A DNA stretch of 64,000 nucleotides, taken from assembly GCA_963682055.1 (NCBI GenBank), contig OY821745.1:21449342-21513341 (forward strand). Reading direction: 5' to 3'. The position numbers were made by a program, and so were the translations under genes. Each line of letters opens with the position of its first letter. Position 1 is the first letter of the stretch. Source of the stretch: Primula veris. Lineage: Eukaryota > Streptophyta > Magnoliopsida > Ericales > Primulaceae. The notes under the pieces are model-generated. The model ran no database searches. It was not told where the DNA came from and saw only the letters and a list, made by a program, of their open reading frames with translations. Shown here piece by piece: positions 1 through 12,600 of this stretch.

Positions 1-3000
1 ATGTTTGTTTACACAAAATGCAATTAGTACTATATAGCGTATATAACTAATTATACTGCATTTTAGCCCAATAAAGAGATATAACTAATAATACATATAA
101 GGTGGTATTTGTTAAACAAACATCACCTAATTTGTTAAAAATCAAGCCCACTTGTCGAAAATATGGTGAGTGGGATAATCTAAACGCATATTTCTCAAGT
201 TTGACGCATCAAAATTAAGGTGATTGGCTCGGGGGCATTTAAGTAGTAATAATAGTCCGTGAATCCAAAAATCCAAACTAATCTGATGGTTAGGTTTGGA
301 TTGAATCGGCTTTAACTTTAACTTTTAGGTTTAGGATTCAAAAATCATCAATCAATCCCTTTAAAAGGATTTGGTTGAAGTCTATATAGTTGATATATTA
401 GTGTTGACGGAGCTTGTCAGGATTGTTATTGCCGTTGTTTTGAGGATACGGTGCAAAAGGGGGCAAGTAGTGGAGACGGCATGTAATGCATGCGTGAGAA
501 ACGAACATCACCTACTACAACAAACTTAAAAATTATGTGCAATTGTTATAGAGACAGTCAAATTTTGTATCTAAATGATAATTTTTCAGGACAAAAATAA
601 TCTTTTAGACACAAAAATAATTTTTTTGTCCCTAAATCTAACTTTTAGACACATAATTTGAAAAAAAATTGTCTCCTCATACGGACATAAGGAGACAATT
701 TAATTTCGTCTAAAAAAGTATTTGCAGACAAATTTTAATTGCTAAATTAGATTTTGGGACAAGAAATTTATTTTTTTGTCTAAAAGGTTATTTTTATCCC
801 GAAAAGTTATTATTTGGAGATAAAATTTGATTGTCTCTAAAAATATTGTTCCTACTTCTCAAGTTTGTTGTAATAACCGCTCCTAATGACTGTGTTCCAG
901 ATTTAAACCATGTCGTTATTTCTATTATTTCTATTTATTTCTCTATTTAACTTGGAGCATAGTATGCACTTTTTTGGATTTCATGCTTGAAGAGTTGATA
1001 TCTAATCTTGTTGAACTTGCAGCAAGTGTATTATGATCCGGTAAGAGTTTCACAAGTGCACTGAGTTCTCCATTATCTTTATAAGTAGGGTTTGTGGGTC
1101 AAGACTCAATTCATTCATATTTTGGCTAATTTAGAGACAAAGTTTGCTTTTTCTCTTTCTTTATTTTCGTTAGGTTTGAGTACGGCCGAGATGATAAACA
1201 ACCATAAGGCATTACTAGTTGGTTTTGCACTTGTAAAAGCACAGTAAAACTGAACCGGTTGGATGAAAGTAGAATGTGAATTCTATGAGTCTGGTGGTTT
1301 GTTCAAATTTGATATAATGAAATCTGATTAGTTGGGTCAACGAAGTAACACAAAAACAAATAAAAGAGTTTCGGATATAACTACCTAGCTGACCAATAAC
1401 AAGAATTTGGTTTACCTATTTCGGTTGTTTAGTTGAATGCAGGCTATCCATGTTTGTTTTTCTTTTCTAAACTATTCAAAAATCAACAGTCAATGATTAA
1501 TAAACAAAATTACAACATTTCAATAGGCGCTTAAGAGTCTGAACAAATTATATATATATATATATATCTAATTTCTTGGACACTAATCAGGACCATATAT
1601 AGGACATTTCTACTTTTCTTCACAGGTGTATATGCTGTTTACTTTTCGATGAGACGAAAAGTAGATATTGAAATACATGTCAATAAATTAATCCCCAATT
1701 CATTAACAGCTAATCTGAACAATGTAAAGTGAGTCATGGTATGCGCTAAAAAATATGCTATGAAATATTGCTCCAAAATTTACATCAAAGTTTGAATATT
1801 TCTAAGTTGGCAAAATTTAACGATTCATTGTCATGGATTGTAAAAAAAACAGATCAAACTCCACTTAGTAGGAGAATTGGAGGGAAAACAAAATTACAAA
1901 AAAGCAGGAAAATGATTGTGCCAGTGAGGTACTTAATTATTACTGGATCTAAAATAATTTGTTAAATTGGAGTAATCAACCTTTAAAAAAAATCCATGAA
2001 CATGGCCAAAACCATGGATCATATCCATAAGATTGTTTGTAAAATGATCAGCTAGTCCGTTACCATTTCCTAGGAAGAAAGGAGAAATTCTTGTCACGCA
2101 TATATTTTTCGAGTTCCTCCATATATATAACTCAAAAGTTTTAGCTAGTTTTAGCCGATCGGATTGAAAGGAGCTTCCCATCAAAACTAAATTATCATCA
2201 CAAGCTTTTCGATTGTCATCTCTCGTACTCCGGTGAGCCGTGAACCTCGAGGAGATGTTACGTGTGGCTGCCCTCCAAACGTGTTTTTTCCATGCAAGAA
2301 AGTGTCGCAGGAGCACGACAACAGTTGTAGTAAATAACGGGTAAAGTATCAAGTTATCGATACGGGGACGGTATAGAGTTTAGATTAAATTATGTTTTCG
2401 AAGGTTTTACAACGTTTTCACTTTTAGGGTGTCGATCATAATCATGCAACTATGTGTGAAGTTGTTTGAGAATAAAATTAACGAGTCCGAAATGGTAATT
2501 AATCATAACAACTACAAGTCAATTTAATTTAACTATAGGTTTAGCTTTCCTCTTTTTATTAAGAACTAATCAATCATCAACCTTAAAACAATTAGCTATG
2601 GATTTAGCGAGTTAATATTTAATGTTGTACTATGTGGCAACGGATCCAAAATAAACAATAATGTGATAAAAATAAGAGAACGATAAATATCACTGAAAAG
2701 AAATAACTGAATCGGCAATCATCGAGAACGGCGAATATCATAGAAAATAAACACCTTATCAGGCAATTATCGAAAAATATGAAGTGTTTGTACAAAACTT
2801 GTAATCTCTCTCTACCTCTCTATTTTCGAAATTGTATTCTGAATGAATGTTACAAGACCTCTCTGGTCGAAATATATAGGAAAGCATAAGAACAAATCCT
2901 AAAACCTGATTTTAAATGAAAAAACCCATGGGCATGACCAGTCAGGTCTGCTTCCAGAATATTCTTTTGGGATGGGCTTGGCTTATTGGACTTTCCTTGT

Positions 3001-3241
3001 TCCGTTTTTACTTTAATGTGAGGTGATTCCAGACCCTCCTTCATCTTCTGGTTTATTCATTTTAGTCCTTGTTTGGGTACTCTTTCGTCTTAGTCTCGTT
3101 TTTGTGTTAATTCCATGTGTTTTTCTGTAAAAATATGCAAATAAACTAGCAAATCGCACAATTCACTAAATATTGCTTAAACAAGCTATAATCACGACAA
3201 AACCAATATAATAATCATCAATTTAACCCATAAATAATACT
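1..3241. other. AT-rich intergenic region, no supported gene
   Basis: No open frame here has recognisable domain content or splice-consistent continuation. A minus-strand frame at 1933-2352 (139 codons) encodes nothing I recognise. The region holds a foldback MITE at 513-875 and a short TA microsatellite near 1549-1567. Confidence 0.6.
513..875. mobile_element. MITE with long imperfect inverted repeats
   Basis: The ends are TACTACAACAAACTT and its near-perfect reverse complement (one mismatch). The inner arms remain complementary for most of the element, with recurring GACAAAAA and CTTTTAGACA blocks on one side and their complements on the other. There is no coding capacity. The terminus resembles the CACTACAA ends of CACTA elements, but I could not find a clear 3-bp target duplication, so the superfamily is uncertain. 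Confidence 0.65.
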
Positions 3242-3246
3242 ATTTT

Positions 3247-3584
3247 TGTTGAGTTGTGGAGCCAAATGTGTTTTGGCCATGTTCACTGGATTATCCCACA
3301 TCACTAAGAATTTTAATAAGACCCGGTATGGGTTCTATATATGTCTCACATATCTTGTATTTTAATTATCACATATTTGAGAGAGAATATTGTAAAGAAA
3401 GGGAGAAACATAGATTTATGATTAAGGTAGATTACGTTTGTAATACTCCTTATAATATATATATATATATAAGCGTCACGTGTAGCGGCCCGGAGACGTA
3501 GCCATTGTTGGGTGAACTCTGTTATCAGAGTGTGTGTGCGGTTTACATTATTGTATTTCTTTAAGTACGCCTGATTTCTTAACA
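3247..3584 (+). mobile_element. Solo LTR, retrotransposon remnant
   Basis: A 338-bp segment begins TGTTGAG and ends CTTAACA, so it has the TG..CA termini of an LTR in an inverted TGTT/AACA context. The 5 bp before it (3242-3246) and after it (3585-3589) are both ATTTT, a perfect target-site duplication. No primer-binding site or polyprotein follows, so this is a solo LTR left by recombination between LTRs. Its short length would suit a Copia element, which is inference. The orientation given is arbitrary. Confidence 0.75.
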
Positions 3585-3869
3585 ATTTTGAGGTCTAATC
3601 AACGTGCAGGGATGGTTTTGAGAGCGAACCGTGTTCCGGCACCGGGACTTGAAAATTTAAGGGCCCAATACTTCGAATTTTGTTAATATATAGGAATGTA
3701 TTATATATTTAGATTGTATTACATTTTATTAGATCAATTAGTATGAACAACTGACTTAGTAGCTGAAATGGAAAATCACTGTCTTAGTTGTGTAGTGGTT
3801 GGGGAGTTTGAAGCTTATTTTTCTCACTATTAATTTCATTTTGTTCTGTTTTATCAATTCTCTTCATCA

Positions 3870-4034
3870 AAATTGTCAAAATGATTTTTTTTTAAATCTA
3901 ATCATAAAATTTAACATTTGAACTATATGATCAACTTTTGAAAATTTTCATTCCGACAATTTTGATACAAGTTTTTGCCCGGTCAAAATTACACGCAGTT
4001 TCGTAATGGACAATTAAATGGAAACGGAAAGAGT
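3870..4034. mobile_element. Decayed Stowaway-like MITE (family copy)
   Basis: Shares long blocks with the intact Stowaway at 29758-29985, including AACTATATGATCAACTTTTG and TTTGATACAAGTT, and ends in a degenerate GGAAACGGAAAGAGTA. The left terminus is missing. A segment resembling the right flank (TTTTATCAATTC..CTTCATCA) lies on both sides, at about 3834-3869 and 4035-4070. Confidence 0.6.
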
Positions 4035-4531
4035 ATCATTTTGTTCTATTTTATCAATTCGCTTCATCAGTTTACATTTATAGCACAAGACATGGTACTA
4101 ATGTTGTACATGTATATTGTATACCTCATAATTTGCTTTACAAACTAAAACTAACCTCGTGAATTTTCTTTTGTCAATTAAGTTTCAACTCTTTTAGTAT
4201 TTTAAAAAAAGGACATCATATGAAAGCAAAAGTTTAATAAAAATTTTAACTGATACTCCATTTCATTTCATTGCATACAGAGTAGTGTTATAAGTTGGTA
4301 AAGAAGTTAAGCATGCTTATTTTTTCAAGTTATTAGAGTATTTTACTAAAATATTAGAAAACGAACGTTTTTCAATTTTCACACAGGGTATCAAATATCT
4401 TAGAATCATGTGTCATGTATGAAGTTAAATGAGAGAATACAGTACGTAGTAATGTAAGAGCTGTGTAAATTGAGAAATATACAGGTCATTACTACCCCAC
4501 CCCAAGAGGCAAAATTGAAATGAATGAAAAT

Positions 4532-4599
4532 CGTCCATTGTCTAATGGATAGGGCATAGGTCTTCTAACCTTTGATATAGGTTCAAATACTATTGGACA
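4532..4599 (+). pseudogene. trnR-UCU: Plastid trnR-UCU fossil (NUPT)
   Basis: From family knowledge, this 68-base stretch matches the plastid tRNA-Arg(UCU) gene almost end to end: the acceptor side GTCCATTG, D-arm TCTAATGGATAGG, anticodon region GGTCTTCTAA, T-arm TATAGGTTCAAAT and 3' side CTATTGGAC. It has lost a base in the anticodon loop region, and a T-stem base has changed. The 5' G and the GC pairing at the ends are also gone. A functional tRNA is therefore unlikely, and it is best read as a nuclear copy of plastid DNA. Confidence 0.75.
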
Positions 4600-6068
4600 C
4601 AACGTATTTCCATACTCATTACCACAGTAACCACGTCATCAATCATATTTGGTATAAATCAAAACAGAATTACACCAAATATATTTGAGTGTTAAAAAGT
4701 TTATTATATTTACGTTTCGACCCATATTATAAGTATGGAAAGCAGTATGAAATAGTATATATATTATTACTCAGGTATCAAACATTAATAATTTCCGCAA
4801 CGAGTGATGTAATTATATTTTTATTTATTTTCATTTCTTGATAGTGCTAAGAGCTGTGTTATTTAACCAATCTACCAGCTAGGCCTATTCTTTACACTTA
4901 AATCTGGAAGAAATTATTGTCATCTAATTAACGTTTGATTGCCAGTTTCTTTTTGGGTATTATTAATGTTATGATTTGGGAGTTTGAGAAATCGTACTCT
5001 TTTTTATAAGGATGGTTATTTATATATATGTAACAAACTAACATCTTATTTTTACAATTAACAAGCCAGGTGATATCTTCCTTTCATGGTCAACTGATAA
5101 TTTTGTGTCCTTACCATAGCAATAAGTTCGAGGTAATGTTGTCCAAAAATATTTATATAATGAAATGCATGCAAAAAAATCTTTTGAAGTCAAATAATTT
5201 TAAAATAATTTTATATATTTGACGTCATTGTTTTGAGGGAAAAAACTACAGGGTCTACGCTATTCTATATCATTTCTACAAAAAAAAAAATTCAACAAAG
5301 CACTTTTAATATAGAAGGAGAACCTTTAGATTGAATAAATATTTAGTAATTTGCAAAAGGGCAGACACTGCTTGCATCCGGATCTTAATAAAAATTTCGA
5401 AAATGTATGTTTTTAGAGTGTTACATTTCTCTGAAATCTTACCCATCAATTGTGTATATAACTAGCTAGACAAGTTACTAATAAATAACATGAAAGTTAT
5501 GTATATATAGATGTTTTAGCGTAGACTATTTACCCTAGCTAGCAAGTTGAACTGAGTTGTGGTAGTATTGAAATTATAAGTTCTCGTACATATTACATTG
5601 CCTGTACAAATTATGAACTTTTTACTAGATATTTGTAAATGTTCTTAAAAGAGATATCAGGATTTTTAATATTGTATTTGACACTTCGACCTAAAATACT
5701 ATCATGAACCAAGAATCTGCAAGTAAAACTGCCATAAGTTTAAGTGTGCATTATGAAAACTTTAATTTTCTATAATAACCATATTTACCTCCATCTGTCA
5801 TAAAACTATCATATCATTCTGTGAGTATATGTGAGAAATATTTAACATTTGACGATAGTGAATTATAATGAACGGAGAGAGTGATACCGAAAAAGATCTA
5901 TATGTTCCTTTGGAATTTAAAAAATTGGTCATAATCCCATTAACCATGAACGAAACGTTCACTAGTCACTTCATCTTCAGATATCACAAACCGTAAATAA
6001 AAAAATAACGACAGCCACAAAATAAAAGGTTTCTTTAACATGGCATTTATTTGGTAACTTTTTTTATC

Positions 6069-7975
6069 TCAAAAAAAACCCCGCCCATTTCCATTAGCCT
6101 GCCCGTATCCATAGCCACGAGCATATCCTTGAGGTGCCATCGAGATCCCGAGACCCGGGGCCTGTAGATCAGCTATTTGACCAACTGGCCCATTAAGTGC
6201 GGGGCTCAGGCCCATTCCATAAAATGACATATTGGCAGAGGTGTTGGCGTAGCTAGAATTGGGGGGCTCCAACATGTGAAGCTTTTCGGCTTGGTTTGAT
6301 ATATTTTTCTTGAGTTCTTCCATAGCAAGCTTGAGCTGCTTTAGCTCTTCGATGGACATCTCATCAACCGGAGCCTCCCACCAGCATCTATCTTGATTCT
6401 GCTTCTTCTGTGACCGAAACAGAAAAGAAAAGAAAATTGAACATTTGATTATTTAAGATGATATGCGTGAGAAGACGGATTAGCTAGTTTCTTATTTTTG
6501 GTCTCATGTAAATGAGGGAATTTTCAAATGCTTTTTTCTTCCAAGGGACTTACTTTTCTTGTACTTTCTTAGGATGTCTATAGAAAAATGAAATTTTCTT
6601 TTAAATTTTATGGATTTTTTTCCTTTAGGAATTTCTATAAATATATATTTTTTAATAGAGATTATAAAGATTTCATGCCTTCACTTAATTAATTTATTGT
6701 AAGAAATCTACTGGAGTAGCCACTACCAGAAAATGTAACAGACCACTACAAAAAAATATTCAAATAACGACGGGATTAGTGACGGTATTTTTTATTACGA
6801 GCTTATTAGCGACGGTTTTTGTGACGGCTTTATGACAGTTTAGTCAATTTGCGACAGATTTGTGACAGTTTTTTAAATTAGCGACAGGTTTGTGACATAT
6901 TTTGACTCTCACTAAATCAAACATTATTTTGTAGTGATATGTTGATATTCCGTCACCATAGTAGATTTCGCTAAACTATCAACATAATATCAATCGAAAA
7001 TTGCTGCTTATATAGAAACATAATCTATATAGTTACCTAATAATAATAAAAGTATACTACCCTAACAGCACAAAAGACTTGATTAGTATATCAAAAGGGT
7101 AGCAATATAAAAACAATCAGGTTTGATCGAGGGATATACCAAGAATTTGATCTGTGCGTATGGTCCAAACAAAATTAAGGAGAACTTATTAACACTTGTA
7201 TGTTTGGTGTATGTAAGTTTTTTTTTTATCCCTGGAACATAAAATAAGATTGGTGACGTGTTTAGTATGGTCGTGACTCGTGAGTGTGTGAGTTGTAAAC
7301 TTATTATTTTCCGGGGTTGAAACTCGCATATGAAGTGAATTTTTCTTACGGCGTGCAAACTATATATTACATTGGAATGTTGTTTTTGTCTTAACAAAGT
7401 GGTAAACATATCTAATGTCTTTCTTACCTTTTTGGTTTAAAAGTCGCAAGTATTTCGAGAATTAAATAACCAAGTAGATAATATTCACATTTACACATTA
7501 AAAAACATTTTAACAATATAAATAATTTTTTTATTAATTTAATCCAACTGGTTTAATTTATCAAGTCATGCAGATTTAAATACACTACCTTTCTCGTCTT
7601 GTTAAGATCATCTCCTCGCTTCTTCTCTATCTCCAATAGATTCATTGCCTCCGTGAGCTGCAAGTTCAGCTCACGGACGCCGTTGTTTCGGTGAGCATCC
7701 ACAAGGTGTGACGTGGCATTGCTCGACGACCCATGCATAGAGTTTTTATACAAAAACCTATCGGCTATCGCTTCCACTGAGGGGTGGCCAAAGGAAAAGG
7801 CCTTTTTCCCCGGAGAGAATACAACAATAGCTATCTCGGCTCCACAGAGAGTACAGAGCTCGCTCGCCTTTTTGAAGAGACCAGATCGGCGTTTTGAGAA
7901 TGTCACGAGGAGGTTACTCTCCTTTGACATCCTCGTCATCTCAATCTTTTGCCTTCCCTTGCTTTTCTTAGCCAT
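6069..7975 (-). CDS. AGL62-like: Type I (M-alpha) MADS-box protein, AGL62-like
   Basis: Two exons, 7975-7589 and 6407-6069, join in phase 0 across a GT..AG intron to give 241 residues. Residues 1-62 are a type I MADS domain: KGRQKIEM, then [32 protein letters not shown] and the AGL62-typical SFGHP. Residues about 103-129 form a short coiled coil. Exon 2 opens with CWWEAP and a second helix ([18 protein letters not shown]), as in the AGL62/AGL61 group, and ends in an unusual Gly/Tyr-rich tail. Family members are nuclear DNA-binding dimers that act in the female gametophyte and endosperm; AGL62 suppresses premature endosperm cellularisation. The exact clade (AGL61, AGL62 or another M-alpha) is inferred from residue patterns. 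The 1.2-kb intron carries a CACTA-like MITE. Confidence 0.92.
6744..6936. mobile_element. CACTA-like MITE in the MADS-box intron
   Basis: Begins CACTACAAAA and ends TTTTGTAGTG, a perfect 10-bp inverted terminal repeat of the CACTA type. Internally it has repeated GCGACAGGTTTGTGACA-like units. No clear 3-bp target duplication is visible. Confidence 0.65.
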
Positions 7976-7999
7976 TAGAGTAGAGAGACTAGTTTTTTT

Positions 8000-9679
8000 T
8001 TGTTTTTGACAAGCAAAATTTAATCGAGAGACTAGTTATGATTCATGATAATATAGCCATTTAGGATGTATATATACACGAGTATATTTTTTTTCTAACT
8101 ATGTAAAATCTGTTTCTCTTTAAGGTTCAATTCTTAATTATGTTACGTTTCATTTCTACACTAATGAAACAATGATGTTGGTTGTTTCTTATGGAAATCA
8201 TTATGGCAGAGATATTGTATTTACACATGTTTTTGGGAGAATTATGTACTGAAATACTTCATGTCTACATTTGCTTCCATTTATATCTATTACAATGAAC
8301 TGTTTTGGTTCTATGAACCAGCTAAATAATCATATTAATGGGTTGCTAATATGGGGTTTTTCTCACCTTTTATGGATTCATGAAAATTACAAACTTAAGA
8401 TTTAATATACCTTCCAGTCGCATAAGATTGGTTCTTTGTATGTATAACCAAGTTACTCACTGACTTCATCGTAATATCAAGAATGAACCACAAATACAAT
8501 GGTACCTCATATATTTAGAACCTTGTATACATATAATAATCGAACCGAAAAATGAATGTACTTCACCTAATTAACGATAACCCCTGGTGGTCGTTACCTC
8601 TGCTGCTGTAAATCCAGTTTAAGTATTACTGTATGTCGTTTAATATAAATTTGGTGTATAACTTCTTATTTCTATATCCATTTTAGTGTGTAGTTACCCT
8701 TTTTGCTCTTGATTATCTTCTCACAATCGATAATGTGAATCTGGTCCTTATTGTACTCTCAGATTTTCCATCTGACCGATGCCGTATAGCGAGACAAAAA
8801 TGTGGGGTAACTAGGCTTTTGAGATGATTATTCGAAACAACAAAAATTAAATATATAACTTTGAAATAATACGGAAACCAAAACACCTACCTAAGTTCAT
8901 TTCAAACCCGAACAGATTCAGACTTGGTTCTATTCTTGGTTTTAATTTTACAGCTATGCCTCTATGGCATATGACTCCCTAAATTTTAAAACAGTTTCTG
9001 CATCTTAACTATTCTTGTGCTCAAGAAGGCTAATGATGTCTCTCTTAAATATACAGTAGCAGATAGTATATAAGCAGAAAGCTAAATGTGAATCATCAGA
9101 CTGTAAAAGCATGCATTACATGCTGTAGACGACTGTTCTCGAAACTGTTTCTGAAGTATTTGCTGCTCTACTGCATAAACATTTTCTGCTTGATGTAAAG
9201 TTTAATTACCTAAATATTCCTAAATGGTACAAACTATTATGTGTTCTGTTCTCAAATGAAGTATAAACTGCATAATAGTAGTTTTTAGGAAACTTTCATT
9301 GGCCTCTTCGAGAATTCAATATATGACCAAGATGTCCCATATGAATTCTGAAATGTCATCATATATGTAATTATAGATCAAAGAAAAATTTATTAAATAC
9401 CCTGAATTGTAGAAATAAAAACATAAATGGATGGAAAAAACATGGTAAAATGAAACACATTGTAGGACTGAATAGATGAAATAAATAAAAAATCAACACA
9501 AATTTTGAGAATTACAGAGCAACTTAAACATACATCATCTCGAATATTTCTGCTAGAAAAGAAGATGAAAAGAGAAATGGTTCTAAATCCCACCAATCTT
9601 AATGAGTTTGAAAACTGAAAATTTACTTTTCTTTATAATTCACAATTCGTATGAATACTAAAAATTAGATGAACTGAAG
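8000..9679. other. Intergenic: MADS-box promoter and AspRS 3' flank
   Basis: Between the MADS start codon and the AspRS stop codon, both on the minus strand. I see no coding frame, repeat or RNA gene. The right part is probably the AspRS 3' untranslated region. Confidence 0.55.
8069..8079 (-). promoter_or_regulatory. Possible TATA box of the MADS-box gene
   Basis: On the minus strand a TATATATAC motif lies about 95-100 bases upstream of the ATG at 7975, a plausible core-promoter distance with a short leader. The region is AT-rich, so chance occurrence is likely enough to keep confidence low. Confidence 0.3.
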
Positions 9680-12600
9680 CTACTTGGTCTGAAGTGACAG
9701 ATCCTGCAATTGGTAAGGGTCCACCTGTGAGGGTGAATGTGTCAGTGCACACTGAGCGGTTGTGGTCTTCGGAAAAGCAATTACGTCTCTGATAGAACTA
9801 GCACCAGATAATAGCATCACCAATCTATCTATGCCATAAGCGATTCCCCCTGCACCATATACACGGGACAAAGCGTATAACGGCCAAATAATACTATCCA
9901 AATTCTGAAAAACAAGACTAGTCCTTATAGAAAACAAGTACATATATGGTTAATCAAATAAAGGAAGTTACAACATCTGTAATAAATCTGTTTTGGTTAC
10001 GGTTGTGAAGAACACAATAGCAACCCCAAACTTAATGTAACCTTTGACTCGTCAATTTTTTTGGTAACCCCAGACTTAATGGTCTGGCTTCGCCCCTATT
10101 TGAGTATATGTAGCCTTGGCAAACTAATTAGTTAAGTTTCAATATCTAATAACACATTAGCAGTTATGAAGGATGAAATAGGTCCAGATTCTCTTCAATC
10201 TTATAGAGAATAGGAAATAAGGTTTTTATCAAATAAACATAAATATCTCCGTGCCAGCAGAAGGGGCATGACATCTACATCTTGCAAGTCGACTAACTTG
10301 TCTACGCCAAAATGACCTTATAGATATTATTACTTTTTTTATGGAATAGAAACTGAATGTTATTTTATTACTTTAATTTGTTTTCCAACAAGGTTGGAGC
10401 TTATTCATTAGAGTCTCTCTAAAAAAGACTAGAGAGAAGAGGATACCATGAGGAGGAGCACCCATATCCAATGCCTCTAGAAGGTACCCAAACTTTTCTT
10501 TAGCCTGTAACAAAAGACTGATCCATCAAGGAAAGTATACGATATTAAAAATAAACACACACTGCATTAATGACCTACAGCCGTTGACATAATTGAGAGT
10601 TGAAGAAATTATTTAAGCAGCTCTCCACCAATTTTTACAATACCAAATCAACATTTATTCTTGGAACGATCCGACTTTAAAATAGATAAGAATGACTATT
10701 TTCTTATTCTTTCTTTTGCATAGGTATACGAGACATGGTTTTTTTTCCAAGCAAAAACTATTTTCTAAGAATGGAGCGTTAAAAATAGATAAGAATGACT
10801 ATTTTCGTATTAGCAGTGTCAACAAACAGATGACCCCACACTGCAAAAATTTGAAAGAACATTGATGGAGCGTTAAAAATTACCAAGACATAAATTGAGT
10901 GCTCAACTTAGACAGCTTTCTCAAAAATAAAACCCTAGCAACAGCATCATGGCAACAACGTTACACATGGGGCAAAGTGGCAGGAATGTCAATTCACCTG
11001 CTCGGGAGAAATGCCAACGATTTCCAAAACCTTTTCTTGGAGCTCGCGCTTGTAAATTCTCAAGCTTCCTCCTCCAATCTGATGACACAAGCAATCATCT
11101 AATGACAACACCGTAATTCCTACATGCTAAATGTAAAACAATAGTATATGTATATGTGTATACCTCGACACCATTGTAAACCATGTCATAAGCTAATGCA
11201 CGAGCAGAGCAAAGATCACTCATATCTTCAGGATTTGGAGCAGTAAAAGGATGATGCAAGGCCTTTAAATATCAAAGAAAACACAGCTATGAGATAGAAA
11301 AGTGCATATACATATGCATTATTATATCGCTGTATAAAAAGTGTGTAGAGTGTGAAATCTTATACTCCCAAATTGGGAAATGATACGAAAAAGTAAAACT
11401 GTTTCTATATAAAAAGATATTCAAAATAACACTTGAAAGCCACAACTGGAGAGGTCTAAATAAGAAAATTTTAGTAAACCAAAAACCCTGAACAAAGACT
11501 TCATTGAGATCATTACTTTGTTAAGAGCCACAACTAGAGAGAGACCTAAATAAGAAACTTCTAGCCCACCAAAAATGCTAAAAAATACTTTATAAGATCA
11601 TTACTCTTCTTTTAAAAGAATGCATCACAATTTGATATTGCAAAGACAATCTACAACTCCTCTCTACATAGAAAAAGAAAGGAACCAATAAATATAAATT
11701 TTGTTTATACAAGACATACCTCAAGCCTCTGCTCTAAACTGTTCCATTCAAACATCGGAAAATCGGTGACCCAGAGTATTGAATGCTTGGACTACATTCC
11801 ATGAAACAAAAATAATTATAAATTAATAAATCAAAAACACAAAGAGGTAAAGACAACGAGGAAGGAGAAAACAAGAAGAGCAAAAGCTCACATGATTAAC
11901 GAAGCACAGCTTATGAGCCAAATATTCCCTTAGCCGGCCCAAGGTTTTATTAACAGAATCTTGGTCACCTAATGCAAACAAAATCAAATCACCCGTTCTT
12001 GCAGAGAATCGACCCAGTAACTTATCTGTATTTACTTGATCTAGACTTGTCACAGGTGTTCCCTCAACAGACACTGCAAGAATAATATACAAGTGTTAAG
12101 ATGTTAAAAATCGGGTTTTACAGTTTTGTACAATAGCGTATCATTATATCATTAAAGTTCTATTTTGTACAACCACCTACAAAAAGAAGGCAGTCAAATA
12201 GTATACACATTATTAAAACATGATAGAGAGAAAATTTGGTATGATAACTATTTATTGTCCCCAATTAGTACACAGACCTATAACACTTACAAATTAGTGT
12301 TCTAGGTGGTTGAGAACTGTGACGTTAGCGTACTAATTGGTAAAATTTATCGGTTGGTGTACAAAATCAAAATCTGAGGATGATATGGATAGCCCGTGAA
12401 AATCATATCCAAGAAATAAGGTGGTCTGCTTAGGTACTCACAATCATCGAGGACCCTTACATAAGGCAAACCTTTTGCTCCTGATTTGATTGCTTCTTTA
12501 TATATTTCACCCTTTTTAAGAGCTGTATTGGAATACTTGTCTGATCCAGAAGGCACACATATTGCCTTAATAATTCCTCCACTTGATAAGGTGTTGGAAA

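Larger units (their letters stand above)
3590..6068. other. Intergenic region downstream of the MADS-box gene
   Basis: AT-rich sequence that contains the decayed Stowaway copy (3870-4034) and the plastid trnR fossil (4532-4599). I see no gene otherwise. The segment just below 6069 is probably the 3' untranslated region of the minus-strand MADS gene. Confidence 0.55.

Noticed and set aside
1933..2352. 139-codon minus-strand frame
   Set aside because: No recognisable domain, no coherent exon partners and AT-rich spacer around it; could be a chance frame.
7083..7409. 108-codon frame inside the MADS intron
   Set aside because: It lies wholly in an intron whose splice sites are fixed by the flanking MADS reading frame; no domain.
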